From positions 930,001 through 994,000 of the forward strand of contig CAVWRA010000006.1 in NCBI GenBank assembly GCA_963757265.1: a stretch of DNA of 64,000 nt, in the 5' to 3' direction. This document shows, in pieces, positions 14,493 through 22,768 of the stretch. Position 1 is the first letter of the stretch. Each line of letters opens with the position of its first letter. The notes beneath the pieces are model-generated. The model was given only the letters and a program-made list of their open reading frames with translations, was not told the origin of the DNA and searched no databases. A program made the translations under genes and the position numbers. The DNA is from CAIVVT01 sp963757265. Its GTDB lineage: Bacteria; Acidobacteriota; Terriglobia; Bryobacterales; Bryobacteraceae.

Positions 14493-15470
14493 TCAGTGTT
14501 TCGGTTCGGACGGTGCGGCAGTGGCGGACTGCCGCTTGGGCTCCTCGGGCGTGGCGTAGTAGCCGGTGCGGGTGCGTACGGTGTACTTGCCGGCGGCGAC
14601 CCGGATCTGGCGGAAACTGCCGTCCAGGTTCTGGTTGGTGGGCGTGTAGGCCAGAACGTACTGGTTGCGGACGTCATGCGCCACATCCTGGGCCATGCTC
14701 TCCACTTCGCCGATGTCCTTGGGATACAGGCTGAAACCGCCGGATGCGCGGGTCAGGGAATCGAGCGCGCGCTTGGCTTTCCCGGCCTCGCGGCGGTCCT
14801 CTTCGCCCAGGATGCCGATGGCGTAGATCAGCAATTCGGGGTTGCGGTGAACCTTTTCAACCAGCTTCTCCAGCGTGATGCCGGTCGAAGTCGTGTCGTT
14901 GCCGTCGGTCACGATCAGCAGGACCTTCTTGTCGATCTTGCCTTCCTGCTTGAGGTAATCGACGGACATCGACACCGCGTCGCGCATGGCGGTGCCGCCC
15001 TTGGCGTCGATGCGTGCGATGCCTTCCTCCATCTTGTGGATGTCGTGGGTGAAGGGCACATCGAGGTACGCGTCGTCATTGAAATTGACGATGAAAACCT
15101 CGTCCTGCGGGTTGGAGGCCTTGACCAGCTGGATGACGGCGTGCTCCACCCGCTCGCGCTTTTCACCTCGCATGCTGCCGCTGTTGTCGACGATGATGCC
15201 CAGCGAGACGGGGATGTCTTCGCGCTTGAAGACCTTCACCTGCTGCTCGACGTTGTTTTCGTAAACTTTGAACGTATCCTGCGGGAGATTGGTGATGAGC
15301 TTGCCGGAGTGGTCGAAGACACTCATGTGCAGCACCACCAGGCGCGTCTCCGCGCGAATCACGAAAGGCTGGTCCTGAGCGCAGGCCAGCGCGCCGGAGA
15401 TTGCCTGGATGATCAGGCCCAGGAAGATCAGGAAAATCCCGAGGCGAATTGTCTTACTGACTGGGCGCAT
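14493..15470 (-). CDS. Secreted VWFA-domain protein (acidobacterial VWFA-related family), copy 1
   Basis: 325 residues with an N-terminal hydrophobic export segment (LGIFLIFLGLIIQAISGALACA). A short beta-rich region (VLHMSVFDHSGKLITNLPQDTFKVYENNVEQQV) is followed by a von Willebrand A domain with an intact MIDAS: DNSGSM (DxSxS), the Thr of KGGTAMRDA, and VTDGNDTT. The C-terminus (NQYVLAYTPTNQNLDGSFRQIRV) is the other hallmark of the acidobacterial VWFA-related family, found in many copies per genome. Its function is unknown; metal-dependent adhesion or scaffolding outside the membrane is inferred from the fold. Its start overlaps the end of the next VWFA gene by 17 bp. Confidence 0.88.
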   Translation of the reverse strand: MRPVSKTIRLGIFLIFLGLIIQAISGALACAQDQPFVIRAETRLVVLHMSVFDHSGKLITNLPQDTFKVYENNVEQQVKVFKREDIPVSLGIIVDNSGSMRGEKRERVEHAVIQLVKASNPQDEVFIVNFNDDAYLDVPFTHDIHKMEEGIARIDAKGGTAMRDAVSMSVDYLKQEGKIDKKVLLIVTDGNDTTSTGITLEKLVEKVHRNPELLIYAIGILGEEDRREAGKAKRALDSLTRASGGFSLYPKDIGEVESMAQDVAHDVRNQYVLAYTPTNQNLDGSFRQIRVAAGKYTVRTRTGYYATPEEPKRQSATAAPSEPKH

Positions 15471-16452
15471 AATAGCCTTGGCGGTACAGGGCCCGGAGCG
15501 GCGGCAGACCGCGCGGTTGATTCAATTTTACCGTGACGCGGCGGTATTTCCCGTCCCGAGTCTGGTTTTTCGACTTATATCCAAGGACGTACTGGTTGCG
15601 GAGTTCGATACCGATCTTGGCCGCGATATCGGGCAGGTCATTCAGATTTTCGACCGGGAACTCGCGCCCGCCGGTCATGGTGGCCAGCTCGCTGAGCAAT
15701 CCGGGGCCGGCCAGTTCTTCCGCCGTCCGCCCGCGCGTGCCGATCGGTTCGAACACGCCCATGGCGTAAAGCTGCGCGTCGGCTTCGCGCAACAGGTTGC
15801 GGACCTCGCTCTCCGTATAGCGGCTGGAGTTGTCGCCGCCATCGGAGATCACTAGCAGCGCGCGGCGGGTGTTATGGGACTTGCGCAATTCCTGCAGCGC
15901 CATGTAAATGCCGTCCAGCAAGGCCGTACGCCCCTTGGCCTGCGAAAATGTCAGGCGGTTCTGGATCTCTTCCGTGGCCCGGGTGAACGGCATGACGAGC
16001 TGCGGGCGGTCGTTGAATTCAACCAGGAAGAATTCGTCCTCGGGGTTGGCGGTCTTGAAGAACTCAATCGCCGCCTGGCGGGATTTGTTCAATTTGCCGC
16101 TCATGGAGCCGCTGACGTCGAAGACCAGGCCGATGGACAGCGGGGCGTCGAAGCTGGCGAAGTAAGTGATCTCCTGCTCGACTTTGTCCTCCAGGAGACG
16201 AAAGTTCTCCTTCTCCATCCCGGTGACGAACTGGTTCAACGGGGTGGTCACGGTGACCGGAATGAGAACCAGGTTGGTGTCGATGCGGATATTGGGCGTG
16301 AGGCGCCGATTGTCCGCTTCGGGACCCGTGGGGGCGGGTTTTGACCGCGGCTGGATTTCGGGCCGCGCCTCCTGCGCGCGGAGCTCGGGGCTACATAGGC
16401 CGGCAGCCGCCAAGCCCATCAAAAAGAATAACTTATAAGTCGGCAGTCGCAT
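15454..16452 (-). CDS. Secreted VWFA-domain protein (acidobacterial VWFA-related family), copy 2
   Basis: 332 residues, upstream partner of the previous gene and overlapping it by 17 bp. Signal peptide MRLPTYKLFFLMGLAAAGLC, then a proline-rich linker, then VLIPVTVTTPLNQFVTGMEKENFRLLEDKVEQEI and the VWA domain. The MIDAS is intact: DVSGSM, the Thr of KGRTALLDG, and ISDGGDN. It ends with NQYVLGYKSKNQTRDGKYRRVTVKL. The two proteins share layout but not close sequence, so they are old paralogues rather than a recent duplication. Coupled translation suggests they act together. Confidence 0.88.
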   Translation of the reverse strand: MRLPTYKLFFLMGLAAAGLCSPELRAQEARPEIQPRSKPAPTGPEADNRRLTPNIRIDTNLVLIPVTVTTPLNQFVTGMEKENFRLLEDKVEQEITYFASFDAPLSIGLVFDVSGSMSGKLNKSRQAAIEFFKTANPEDEFFLVEFNDRPQLVMPFTRATEEIQNRLTFSQAKGRTALLDGIYMALQELRKSHNTRRALLVISDGGDNSSRYTESEVRNLLREADAQLYAMGVFEPIGTRGRTAEELAGPGLLSELATMTGGREFPVENLNDLPDIAAKIGIELRNQYVLGYKSKNQTRDGKYRRVTVKLNQPRGLPPLRALYRQGYYAPSQ

Positions 16453-16478
16453 CCGGCCTCAACCCAGCCATGGCAAGT

Positions 16479-16503
16479 ATAGCACGCGTTCTTTTTGTGC
16501 TAT
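16479..16503. promoter_or_regulatory. Perfect dyad between the VWFA pair and kdsB
   Basis: ATAGCAC (16479-16485) and GTGCTAT (16497-16503) form a perfect 7-bp inverted repeat with an 11-bp spacer. It sits 27 bp from the VWFA start and 9 bp from the chosen kdsB start. The location between divergent genes fits an operator; an RNA hairpin is the alternative. Confidence 0.35.
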
Positions 16504-16511
16504 GCTCGATT

Positions 16512-17261
16512 GTGCGCCCCTCGATTCTGGGAGTCATTCCAGCCCGACACGCATCCAGCAGATTCCCCGGAAAACCTCTCGCCCCACTCGCCGGCAAACC
16601 CATGATCGAACACGTCTGGGAGCGCAGCCGGCAATCCCGGTACATCACCCGTGTGATCGTCGCCACCGACAGTGCCGCCATCGCCGCCGCCGCGCGCGGG
16701 TTCGGCGCGGAAGCCGTGATGACGCGCGACGACCACCTGTCGGGCACCGACCGCGTGGCCGAGGCGGCCGCCAACACCGATGCACAAATCATCGTCAACA
16801 TCCAGGGCGACGAGCCGCTGATCGATCCGGCGGCGATTGACGCCGCGATCCTCGCTTTATTAGACGATCCGGGCTGCGAGATGGCCACATTGAAAAAGCG
16901 GATTTTCGACCGCCGTGAGATCTCCAACCCGAATGTGGTGAAAGTCGTGACCGCTTCCAACGGCGACGCGCTCTATTTTTCCCGCTCGCCGATCCCGCAT
17001 GAGCGCAGCGCCGAGGCCGCGTATTGGAAGCATATCGGGTTGTACGTTTTTCGCCGCCGCCTGCTGCTAGGCTACTCGCGCCTGCCGCGCGGCCCGCTGG
17101 AGGAGGCCGAAAAGCTGGAGCAATTGCGGGCCCTGGAGAACGGCATCCCGATCCGCGTGGCCGAGACCGACTCGGACACGATCGGCGTCGACACTCCGGA
17201 GGACCTGGAGGCGGTGGAGCGGCTGATTTCCGTGGGAGGGCTGGACACAGGGAATGGCTAA
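16512..17261 (+). CDS. kdsB: 3-deoxy-manno-octulosonate cytidylyltransferase
   Basis: 249 residues. It activates Kdo as CMP-Kdo for lipid A core assembly. The start is the GTG at 16512, giving MRPSILGVIPARHASSRFPGKPLAPLAGKPMI, the standard KdsB N-terminus and length. Upstream starts (ATG 16470) would run through the dyad and add residues absent from the family. Other signatures: VMTRDDHLSGTDRVAEAA, IIVNIQGDEPLIDPAAID, ALYFSRSPIPHER, HIGLYVFRRRLL. Its stop overlaps the pyrG ATG by 8 bp (ATGGCTAA). Confidence 0.95.
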   Translation: MRPSILGVIPARHASSRFPGKPLAPLAGKPMIEHVWERSRQSRYITRVIVATDSAAIAAAARGFGAEAVMTRDDHLSGTDRVAEAAANTDAQIIVNIQGDEPLIDPAAIDAAILALLDDPGCEMATLKKRIFDRREISNPNVVKVVTASNGDALYFSRSPIPHERSAEAAYWKHIGLYVFRRRLLLGYSRLPRGPLEEAEKLEQLRALENGIPIRVAETDSDTIGVDTPEDLEAVERLISVGGLDTGNG

Positions 17262-18903
17262 GTACATTTTTGTAACCGGCGGCGTGGTTTCCTCGTTGGG
17301 CAAAGGGATTACCGCCGCCTCCATCGGGTGCCTGCTGGAGAGCCGGGGCCTGAAGGTCAACATGTCCAAGTTCGACCCGTACCTCAACGTGGACCCCGGT
17401 ACGATGAGCCCGTTCCAGCATGGCGAGGTCTTCGTGACTGACGACGGCGCGGAAACGGATCTCGACCTGGGCCACTATGAGCGCTTCACGCACGCCCAGC
17501 TTTCGCAGAACAACAACCTGACCTCCGGCCGGATCTACGAGCGCATCATCACCAAGGAACGCCGCGGCGATTACCTCGGCAAGACCGTGCAGGTGATTCC
17601 CCACGTCACCAACGAGATCAAGGCCGCGGCCCGGAAGGTAAGCGACGGCGTGGACGTGGTGATCGTCGAAATCGGCGGGACCGTCGGCGACATCGAATCG
17701 CAGCCCTTCACGGAAGCCATCCGGCAAATGCGCCATGAAATGGGCCGCCGCAACACGCTGTTCGTCCACGTGACGCTGGTGCCGTGGATCGCGGCCGCGC
17801 AGGAGCTGAAGACCAAGCCGACGCAGCACAGCGTCAAGGAACTGCGGGCCATGGGCATTCAGCCCGACATCCTCATCTGCCGCAGTGAGCGCCCGATCCC
17901 GCAGGATCAGCGCGACAAGATCGCGCTGTTTTGCGACGTGGACGTGGAGTCCGTCATCAGCGCCTCGGACGTGGATACGGTGTACCAGATTCCGCAGACC
18001 CTGGCCGAGCAGGGCGTGGACGACATCGTGGTCCGGCAACTGGAGATCGCCAACGGCAGCGGGCGCGATCTGACGGCCTGGAACGCGATGCTCGAGCGCA
18101 TGCGCAATCCGCTGGACGAGGTTCATATCGGGCTGGTTGGCAAGTATGTGGAGTACGAAGACTCCTACAAGAGCTTGAAGGAAGCGCTGCTGCACGGAGG
18201 CGTCTACCACAACCTCAGGACCAGGATGACCTGGATCGAGAGCTCGAAGATGGAATGGCCCGGCTGCGCCGCGGAGCTCGGCCAGTACGACGGCATTCTG
18301 GTGCCGGGCGGTTTCGGGCAGCGCGGCGTGGAGGGGATGCTGAACGCGATCCGCTATGCGCGGGAAAACCAGGTGCCGTATTTCGGCATCTGCCTGGGCA
18401 TGCAGACCGCGGTGATCGAGCTGGCTCGAAATGTGTGCGGCCTGGAGGGCGCGAACTCAACCGAGTTCGAGCCGGCCTCGCCCTATCCGGTGATCTACAA
18501 GCTGCGCGACCTGCTGGGCGTGGAGGAGCTGGGAGGGACGATGCGGCTGGGCGCCTACCCGTGCCTGCTGGCCGAGGGCAGCCGGGCGCGCGAGGCCTAT
18601 GGGCGGGAGTGCATCAGCGAGCGTCATCGCCACCGCTACGAGTTCAACCGCAGCTTCGAAGAGATACTGACGGAGCACGGTTTGAGGATCACGGGGCGGT
18701 CGGAAGACGGCAAGTTTGTCGAGATCTCCGAACTCCCCGACCACCCCTGGTTCCTGGGGTGCCAGTTCCATCCCGAATTCAAATCCAAGCCGATGGAGCC
18801 GCACCCGCTGTTTGTGGCCTTCACGGCCGCCGCTTACCGCTATCGGCAGAAGCGGCTGGCCAGCGAGGCGACGCCGCTGTTTGCGGGAGAGGCGCAGGCA
18901 TGA
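17254..18903 (+). CDS. pyrG: CTP synthase
   Basis: 549 residues, family length. The amidoligase domain begins KYIFVTGGVVSSLGKGI, with SKFDPYLNVDPGTMSPFQHGEVFVTDDGAETDLDLGHYERF. The class I glutamine amidotransferase domain follows, with the nucleophile Cys near residue 380 (YFGICLGMQTAV) and the His/Glu pair near residue 506 (CQFHPEFKS). It makes CTP from UTP, ATP and glutamine. It sits between kdsB and kdsA with overlapping ends on both sides; CTP is the co-substrate of KdsB, so the operon pairs supply and use. Confidence 0.98.
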   Translation: MAKYIFVTGGVVSSLGKGITAASIGCLLESRGLKVNMSKFDPYLNVDPGTMSPFQHGEVFVTDDGAETDLDLGHYERFTHAQLSQNNNLTSGRIYERIITKERRGDYLGKTVQVIPHVTNEIKAAARKVSDGVDVVIVEIGGTVGDIESQPFTEAIRQMRHEMGRRNTLFVHVTLVPWIAAAQELKTKPTQHSVKELRAMGIQPDILICRSERPIPQDQRDKIALFCDVDVESVISASDVDTVYQIPQTLAEQGVDDIVVRQLEIANGSGRDLTAWNAMLERMRNPLDEVHIGLVGKYVEYEDSYKSLKEALLHGGVYHNLRTRMTWIESSKMEWPGCAAELGQYDGILVPGGFGQRGVEGMLNAIRYARENQVPYFGICLGMQTAVIELARNVCGLEGANSTEFEPASPYPVIYKLRDLLGVEELGGTMRLGAYPCLLAEGSRAREAYGRECISERHRHRYEFNRSFEEILTEHGLRITGRSEDGKFVEISELPDHPWFLGCQFHPEFKSKPMEPHPLFVAFTAAAYRYRQKRLASEATPLFAGEAQA

Positions 18904-19766
18904 ACGTGGTCGAGCTGCGGCCGGGGCTCACTTTCGGAGCCGGGCCGCTGGTGCTGATCGCCGGTCCGTGCGTCATCGAAAGTGAAGAACACGTGCACTT
19001 TCTGGCGCGCGCCATCCGCGAGATCGCGGGTGATTTCGTCTTCAAGGCCAGCTTCGACAAGGCCAACCGGTCGAGCGCCAGATCGTCGCGCGGCCCGGGC
19101 CTCGATAAAGGGCTGCGGATTCTCAGCGGCCTGCGCAGCGCGGGCTACGTGGTGCTCACGGACATCCACGAGAGCTGGCAGGCCGAACTCGCCGCCGAAT
19201 CGGCGGACATTCTCCAGATTCCCGCCTTTCTATGCCGGCAGACCGACCTGCTGGTGGCGGCCGGCCGCACCGGGCGTGTAGTGAACATCAAGAAAGGCCA
19301 GTTCGTCGCGCCGCACGACATCCCGCGCGCGGCGGAGAAGGTGGCCGCGACGGGCAACCACCGCATCCTGCTGACCGAGCGCGGCTCGTCATTCGGCTAC
19401 AACAACCTGGTGGTCGACATGCGGGCGCTGCCGCAGATGCGCGCCGCCGGCTGGCCGGTGGTTTTCGACGCCACGCACAGCGTGCAACTGCCCGGCGCGG
19501 CGGGCGAGGCGTCGGGCGGCACGCCGGAGTTCATCGAGCCGCTGGCCCGGGCGGCGGTGGCCACGCTGGTTGACGGCCTGTTCATTGAAGTCCACGAAGA
19601 TCCGTCGCGCGCGCTCTCGGACGGAGCCAATGCGCTGCGCTTGGACCAGTTGCGGGGATTGCTGACGCGGCTGCGGCGCATCGATTCGCTCGTCAAGAGC
19701 GAGGAATTTCGCGGCGCGCCGGAGTCCACGGATCAGCCCCGCGGCGCGTCTAGTATTGTGGAATAG
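18900..19766 (+). CDS. kdsA: 3-deoxy-8-phosphooctulonate (Kdo-8-P) synthase
   Basis: 288 residues. It condenses phosphoenolpyruvate with arabinose 5-phosphate. Family signatures: LVLIAGPCVIESEEH, FKASFDKANRSS, RGPGLDKGLRIL, VLTDIHE, DILQIPAFLCRQTDLL, NIKKGQFVAPHDI, TERGSSFGYNNLVVDMRALP, VVFDATHSVQLPG, and FIEVHEDPSRALSDGAN. In the region where metal-dependent enzymes carry Cys, GPCVIES has Cys, so a metal-dependent type is possible. The ATG at 18900 overlaps the pyrG stop by 4 bp (ATGA), so I prefer it to any longer reading, which would lie inside pyrG. Confidence 0.97.
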   Translation: MNVVELRPGLTFGAGPLVLIAGPCVIESEEHVHFLARAIREIAGDFVFKASFDKANRSSARSSRGPGLDKGLRILSGLRSAGYVVLTDIHESWQAELAAESADILQIPAFLCRQTDLLVAAGRTGRVVNIKKGQFVAPHDIPRAAEKVAATGNHRILLTERGSSFGYNNLVVDMRALPQMRAAGWPVVFDATHSVQLPGAAGEASGGTPEFIEPLARAAVATLVDGLFIEVHEDPSRALSDGANALRLDQLRGLLTRLRRIDSLVKSEEFRGAPESTDQPRGASSIVE

Positions 19767-19784
19767 AGTGTCAGGAGACGGCCT

Positions 19785-20258
19785 ATGATGTTCCACCTCC
19801 GCCGCGCCCGGCGCGGTTTCTCGCTGATCGAGCTGCTGATCGTCATTGCGATCATCCTGATCATCGCCGCCATCGCGGCGCCCAAGCTGAACGTTGCTCG
19901 CATGCAGGCCCAGGAGATGGCCGCCATCCGCACGATCACCACCATCCACGTGGCGCAGAGCCAATACTATTCGCAGTTCGGCCGCAACGCGGATAGCCTG
20001 CAGCAACTGGGTCCCCCTTCCGGCGGAGGGCAGCCCGGCCCGGCCGGCGCTGATCTGATCTCGCCCGACCTGGCAACGGGCCAGAAGAGCGGGTACGTCT
20101 TCACAGTGACCCCGACCAAGGACGGCTATACAGTCACCGCCGTCCCGCAGGTCTTCGGCCAATCGGGGCGCCGCACATTCTACTCCGATCAGGCGCTGGT
20201 CGTCCGGGAGAACTGGGGTCCCGAGCCGGCCACGGTGCAAAGCAAAGAGATCAAGTGA
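19785..20258 (+). CDS. Type IV pilin-like protein with prepilin cleavage site
   Basis: 157 residues. A short basic leader (MMFHLRRARRG) is followed by FSLIELLIVIAIILIIAAIAAPKL, the prepilin peptidase site (G-F) with Glu at +5 and the hydrophobic N-terminal helix. The rest is a small globular domain with a central Gly/Pro-rich loop (GPPSGGGQPGPAGAD) and the stretch SGYVFTVTPTKDGYTVTAVP seen in acidobacterial pilins and pseudopilins. A CAGGAG box is 8 bases upstream. The gene follows kdsA by 18 bp but is functionally unrelated. It could be a major pilin or a type II secretion pseudopilin; no assembly genes are in view. Confidence 0.85.
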   Translation: MMFHLRRARRGFSLIELLIVIAIILIIAAIAAPKLNVARMQAQEMAAIRTITTIHVAQSQYYSQFGRNADSLQQLGPPSGGGQPGPAGADLISPDLATGQKSGYVFTVTPTKDGYTVTAVPQVFGQSGRRTFYSDQALVVRENWGPEPATVQSKEIK

Positions 20259-20354
20259 GCACGCGCACGCTGCCTGCCCGCGCCAGCCGGCGCCCAGGCG
20301 CGTGAATGGACGCGCCGGCCGGCGGACTTCCGGACGATGCTCGGGAATTCGGAC

Positions 20355-20759
20355 TCAGGAACGCCGCGGCCGGCCGAACTGCGTCAATGAGCCCAGGAAT
20401 GCAATCAATGCGCCCAGCGCAAACCACGCCGCGTTGATGGCGCCCCGCTCGCCGCTGAACCGGAAGGCCATGTTGATGAAGAACCCGTAGACGATCAGGA
20501 CAAAAGCGGCCAGGGTGAAGATCACCAGGAGGGGTTTGTATTTGTTGAGCAGGGCCAGGCCGCCCGCCAGGATGCCGGCCAGACCCAGGAACGCCAGCCA
20601 GGCCGTCAGGACGCCGCCCTTCCACCAGGGCAGCATCGACATGTCGAGATTCTGAATGTTGGTGGCGACGATGAGCACTGCCAGGGCCGTCAGAAACAGC
20701 CCGAGCAAAATGGAAAACGCGCAACTCCACAAGCGCAGCAGGAGACCGAATAACTTCAC
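20355..20759 (-). CDS. Small four-helix membrane protein of unknown function
   Basis: 134 residues from a GTG at 20759 (VKLFGLLLRLW), placed there because GGAGGT lies immediately upstream (4-base spacing); an in-frame TTG at 20774 is an alternative. There are about four transmembrane helices: CAFSILLGLFLTALAVLIVA, VLTAWLAFLGLAGILAGGLALL, PLLVIFTLAAFVLIVYGFFI and AAWFALGALIAFLGSL. There are no catalytic motifs. It is similar in style to small DUF-type integral proteins. No function can be given. Confidence 0.65.
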   Translation of the reverse strand: MKLFGLLLRLWSCAFSILLGLFLTALAVLIVATNIQNLDMSMLPWWKGGVLTAWLAFLGLAGILAGGLALLNKYKPLLVIFTLAAFVLIVYGFFINMAFRFSGERGAINAAWFALGALIAFLGSLTQFGRPRRS

Positions 20760-20949
20760 GCTACCTCCGCACAACCGAAAACGCGGCGAGTGATCATTCT
20801 ATCAATTCGGAGCGCCTCTGCCGTGGCCTTCGATCGCCGCCCGATCGCCGCTCGCGCTTCCATCGCCGGTCGCGGTGGCAAGCCCGCCGCGGCGCCCGTT
20901 CCGTCCGCATCCGCGGGCAACGGAGCAAGCGGGATGTCGTCCCAATCCT

Positions 20950-22725
20950 CTATTGCAGGGGCTCCACTGACGCCAGACCCATGACCGTCGCCAGCGATTT
21001 CATCGGCAGCGCGCCTTCCCGCAGCGCGCGCTCATGGAAGGCGCCGGCCTGGAACTGTTTGCCTTCCTTGCGTTCGGCGGCCGCGCGCAGCCGCTTCCAC
21101 TCTGTGTAGCCGGTGAAGTAGGTCGGCAACTGGCACGAGCCCAGCTTGGCGCGTTGCACCTTGGCGACGGCCTCTTCCTTTTCCTGGAATGTCCGGCCCA
21201 TCATCAACGCCATCGCCTCGTCGTCGGTCAGGTTCATGGTGTGATACCGGATGTCGAGAATCGTGTTGGCAATGGCGCGCAGCTCCCATTTCAGGTTCTG
21301 CATCTTCAACTCCGGCGAGTTGCCGAGATAGCCCGCCTTCAGCATCGCGGCGGTAGCGTACACGGCCCAGCCCTCGACGTACACGCCGCTGCCGTAGATG
21401 GCGCGCAGCATGCGGCGCGACAACGGCTCGATGGTGGAAGCGTATTCCGCCTGCACGTAGTGGCCTGGGATCGCCTCGTGGATGGTCAGGATGCGCAGGC
21501 CGTAGTTGTTGTACTCGCGCAGCTTCGACTCCACGCGCCCCTTCGGCCAGTCCTTCGGAATCGGCGTCACCCAATAGAACGCGCCCAGTTGCGGCTCCAT
21601 CGGCGGCGCCGCATTGAAACCGCCCACGCCGTAACTGCCGCGCATGAAAACCGGAGTCTCGATCACCTGCAGGTTGTCCCGCGGCGGATCCTGCACCAGT
21701 TGATCGGGATGCGCCTTGAGGAAGGCGCGCGTCTCTTCCAGAGCCTTGCGCGCCTCATCCATATAGGCTTCCGGCTTCGGATGCTGCGCGTCGATCTTCT
21801 TGAATGTTTCGCCCACAATCAGGTTCATGTCCACCGGATCGACGTGCGTTGGATACAGCTTGTGATGCAGCGGCAGGGCCACTTCGAACAACTCGCGCCG
21901 TTTATCCCGCAACGCCTCTTCGGCCCGCGCCAGCATCTGTTCGGGCGCGATGTCCGTGCCCATGACGAGCGCGAACTTCTTGGCGTACTTTTCCTTGCCC
22001 AGGCGCCAGCTCTCCGCGTTCGCATCCTTGAGCGAGGACTTCAGCCAGTCGTTGAAGCCGCGCATGGCGGCCACGGCCGGCTTCGCCGCCGCGTCATAAT
22101 CACCCTTCAACGACGCCGGCGCCTTGTCTGGGAACGTCTGTTCGATCATGCCGATCGTGCCCTCGTTCTCCTCCGCGGCCACTTGCTTCCAGAGGGGCGG
22201 CGCGTCCACAAGCTGCAGCTTGGCCTCGTCCAGCATGCGCGGCACTTCGCCGAGCCGCGAAATGATATGCCGCCAGCGCTGCTCCGGCGGTGCGTATTCC
22301 ACGCTGTACGGAACGAACACTCCGTTGCCGATCGTCTCGACGTAAATCGTCGGATTGTGCTTCCAGCTCTGAATCTCCTTGTCTTCGAGCTCAGCCAGCT
22401 TGATCTGCGATTCGATCAGCTCGGCGTCGGCCTTGGATTCGGCGTCCAGCTTTTCGCGATCGAAGCGTTCCAGCTTGCTGCGCAGATCGGCCCACGCCGC
22501 ACGGCTCTTCTCGATGCCCGCCGCGCTGAAATCGTCCAGGTGGGTGTCGAGTGCGACGCCCTTGTAATTGTGGAAGCCGGCCTCCGTCGCGCCCGTAGGG
22601 CTGAGGGCCAGCGTCGTTTCAATGAATTCCTGCGTGAAGGCCGGAAAATCGGCCGCGCCCTTCTTGCACCCGGGTAGCATCCCGAGCGCGGCAAGCGCCA
22701 CGATATACAGAGTCGCTTTTCTCAT
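20950..22725 (-). CDS. DUF885 family lipoprotein, putative zinc metallopeptidase
   Basis: 591 residues. It opens with a lipoprotein signal ending LPGC, so Cys20 should be acylated and the protein held at a membrane facing the periplasm. The DUF885 family, all-helical and related to M32-like peptidases, is marked by HEAIPGH near residue 415, where the His and Glu side chains bind zinc and catalyse, by GGFNAAPP upstream of it, and by YVEGWAVYATAAML downstream. The length is normal. Substrates of this family are poorly known; a role in peptide degradation is inferred. The neighbouring esterase gene is on the same strand 43 bp upstream. Confidence 0.88.
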   Translation of the reverse strand: MRKATLYIVALAALGMLPGCKKGAADFPAFTQEFIETTLALSPTGATEAGFHNYKGVALDTHLDDFSAAGIEKSRAAWADLRSKLERFDREKLDAESKADAELIESQIKLAELEDKEIQSWKHNPTIYVETIGNGVFVPYSVEYAPPEQRWRHIISRLGEVPRMLDEAKLQLVDAPPLWKQVAAEENEGTIGMIEQTFPDKAPASLKGDYDAAAKPAVAAMRGFNDWLKSSLKDANAESWRLGKEKYAKKFALVMGTDIAPEQMLARAEEALRDKRRELFEVALPLHHKLYPTHVDPVDMNLIVGETFKKIDAQHPKPEAYMDEARKALEETRAFLKAHPDQLVQDPPRDNLQVIETPVFMRGSYGVGGFNAAPPMEPQLGAFYWVTPIPKDWPKGRVESKLREYNNYGLRILTIHEAIPGHYVQAEYASTIEPLSRRMLRAIYGSGVYVEGWAVYATAAMLKAGYLGNSPELKMQNLKWELRAIANTILDIRYHTMNLTDDEAMALMMGRTFQEKEEAVAKVQRAKLGSCQLPTYFTGYTEWKRLRAAAERKEGKQFQAGAFHERALREGALPMKSLATVMGLASVEPLQ

Positions 22726-22768
22726 GACAGCGACAGTGTATCAATGCCCAACCGGCTGTGGAAGCGCC

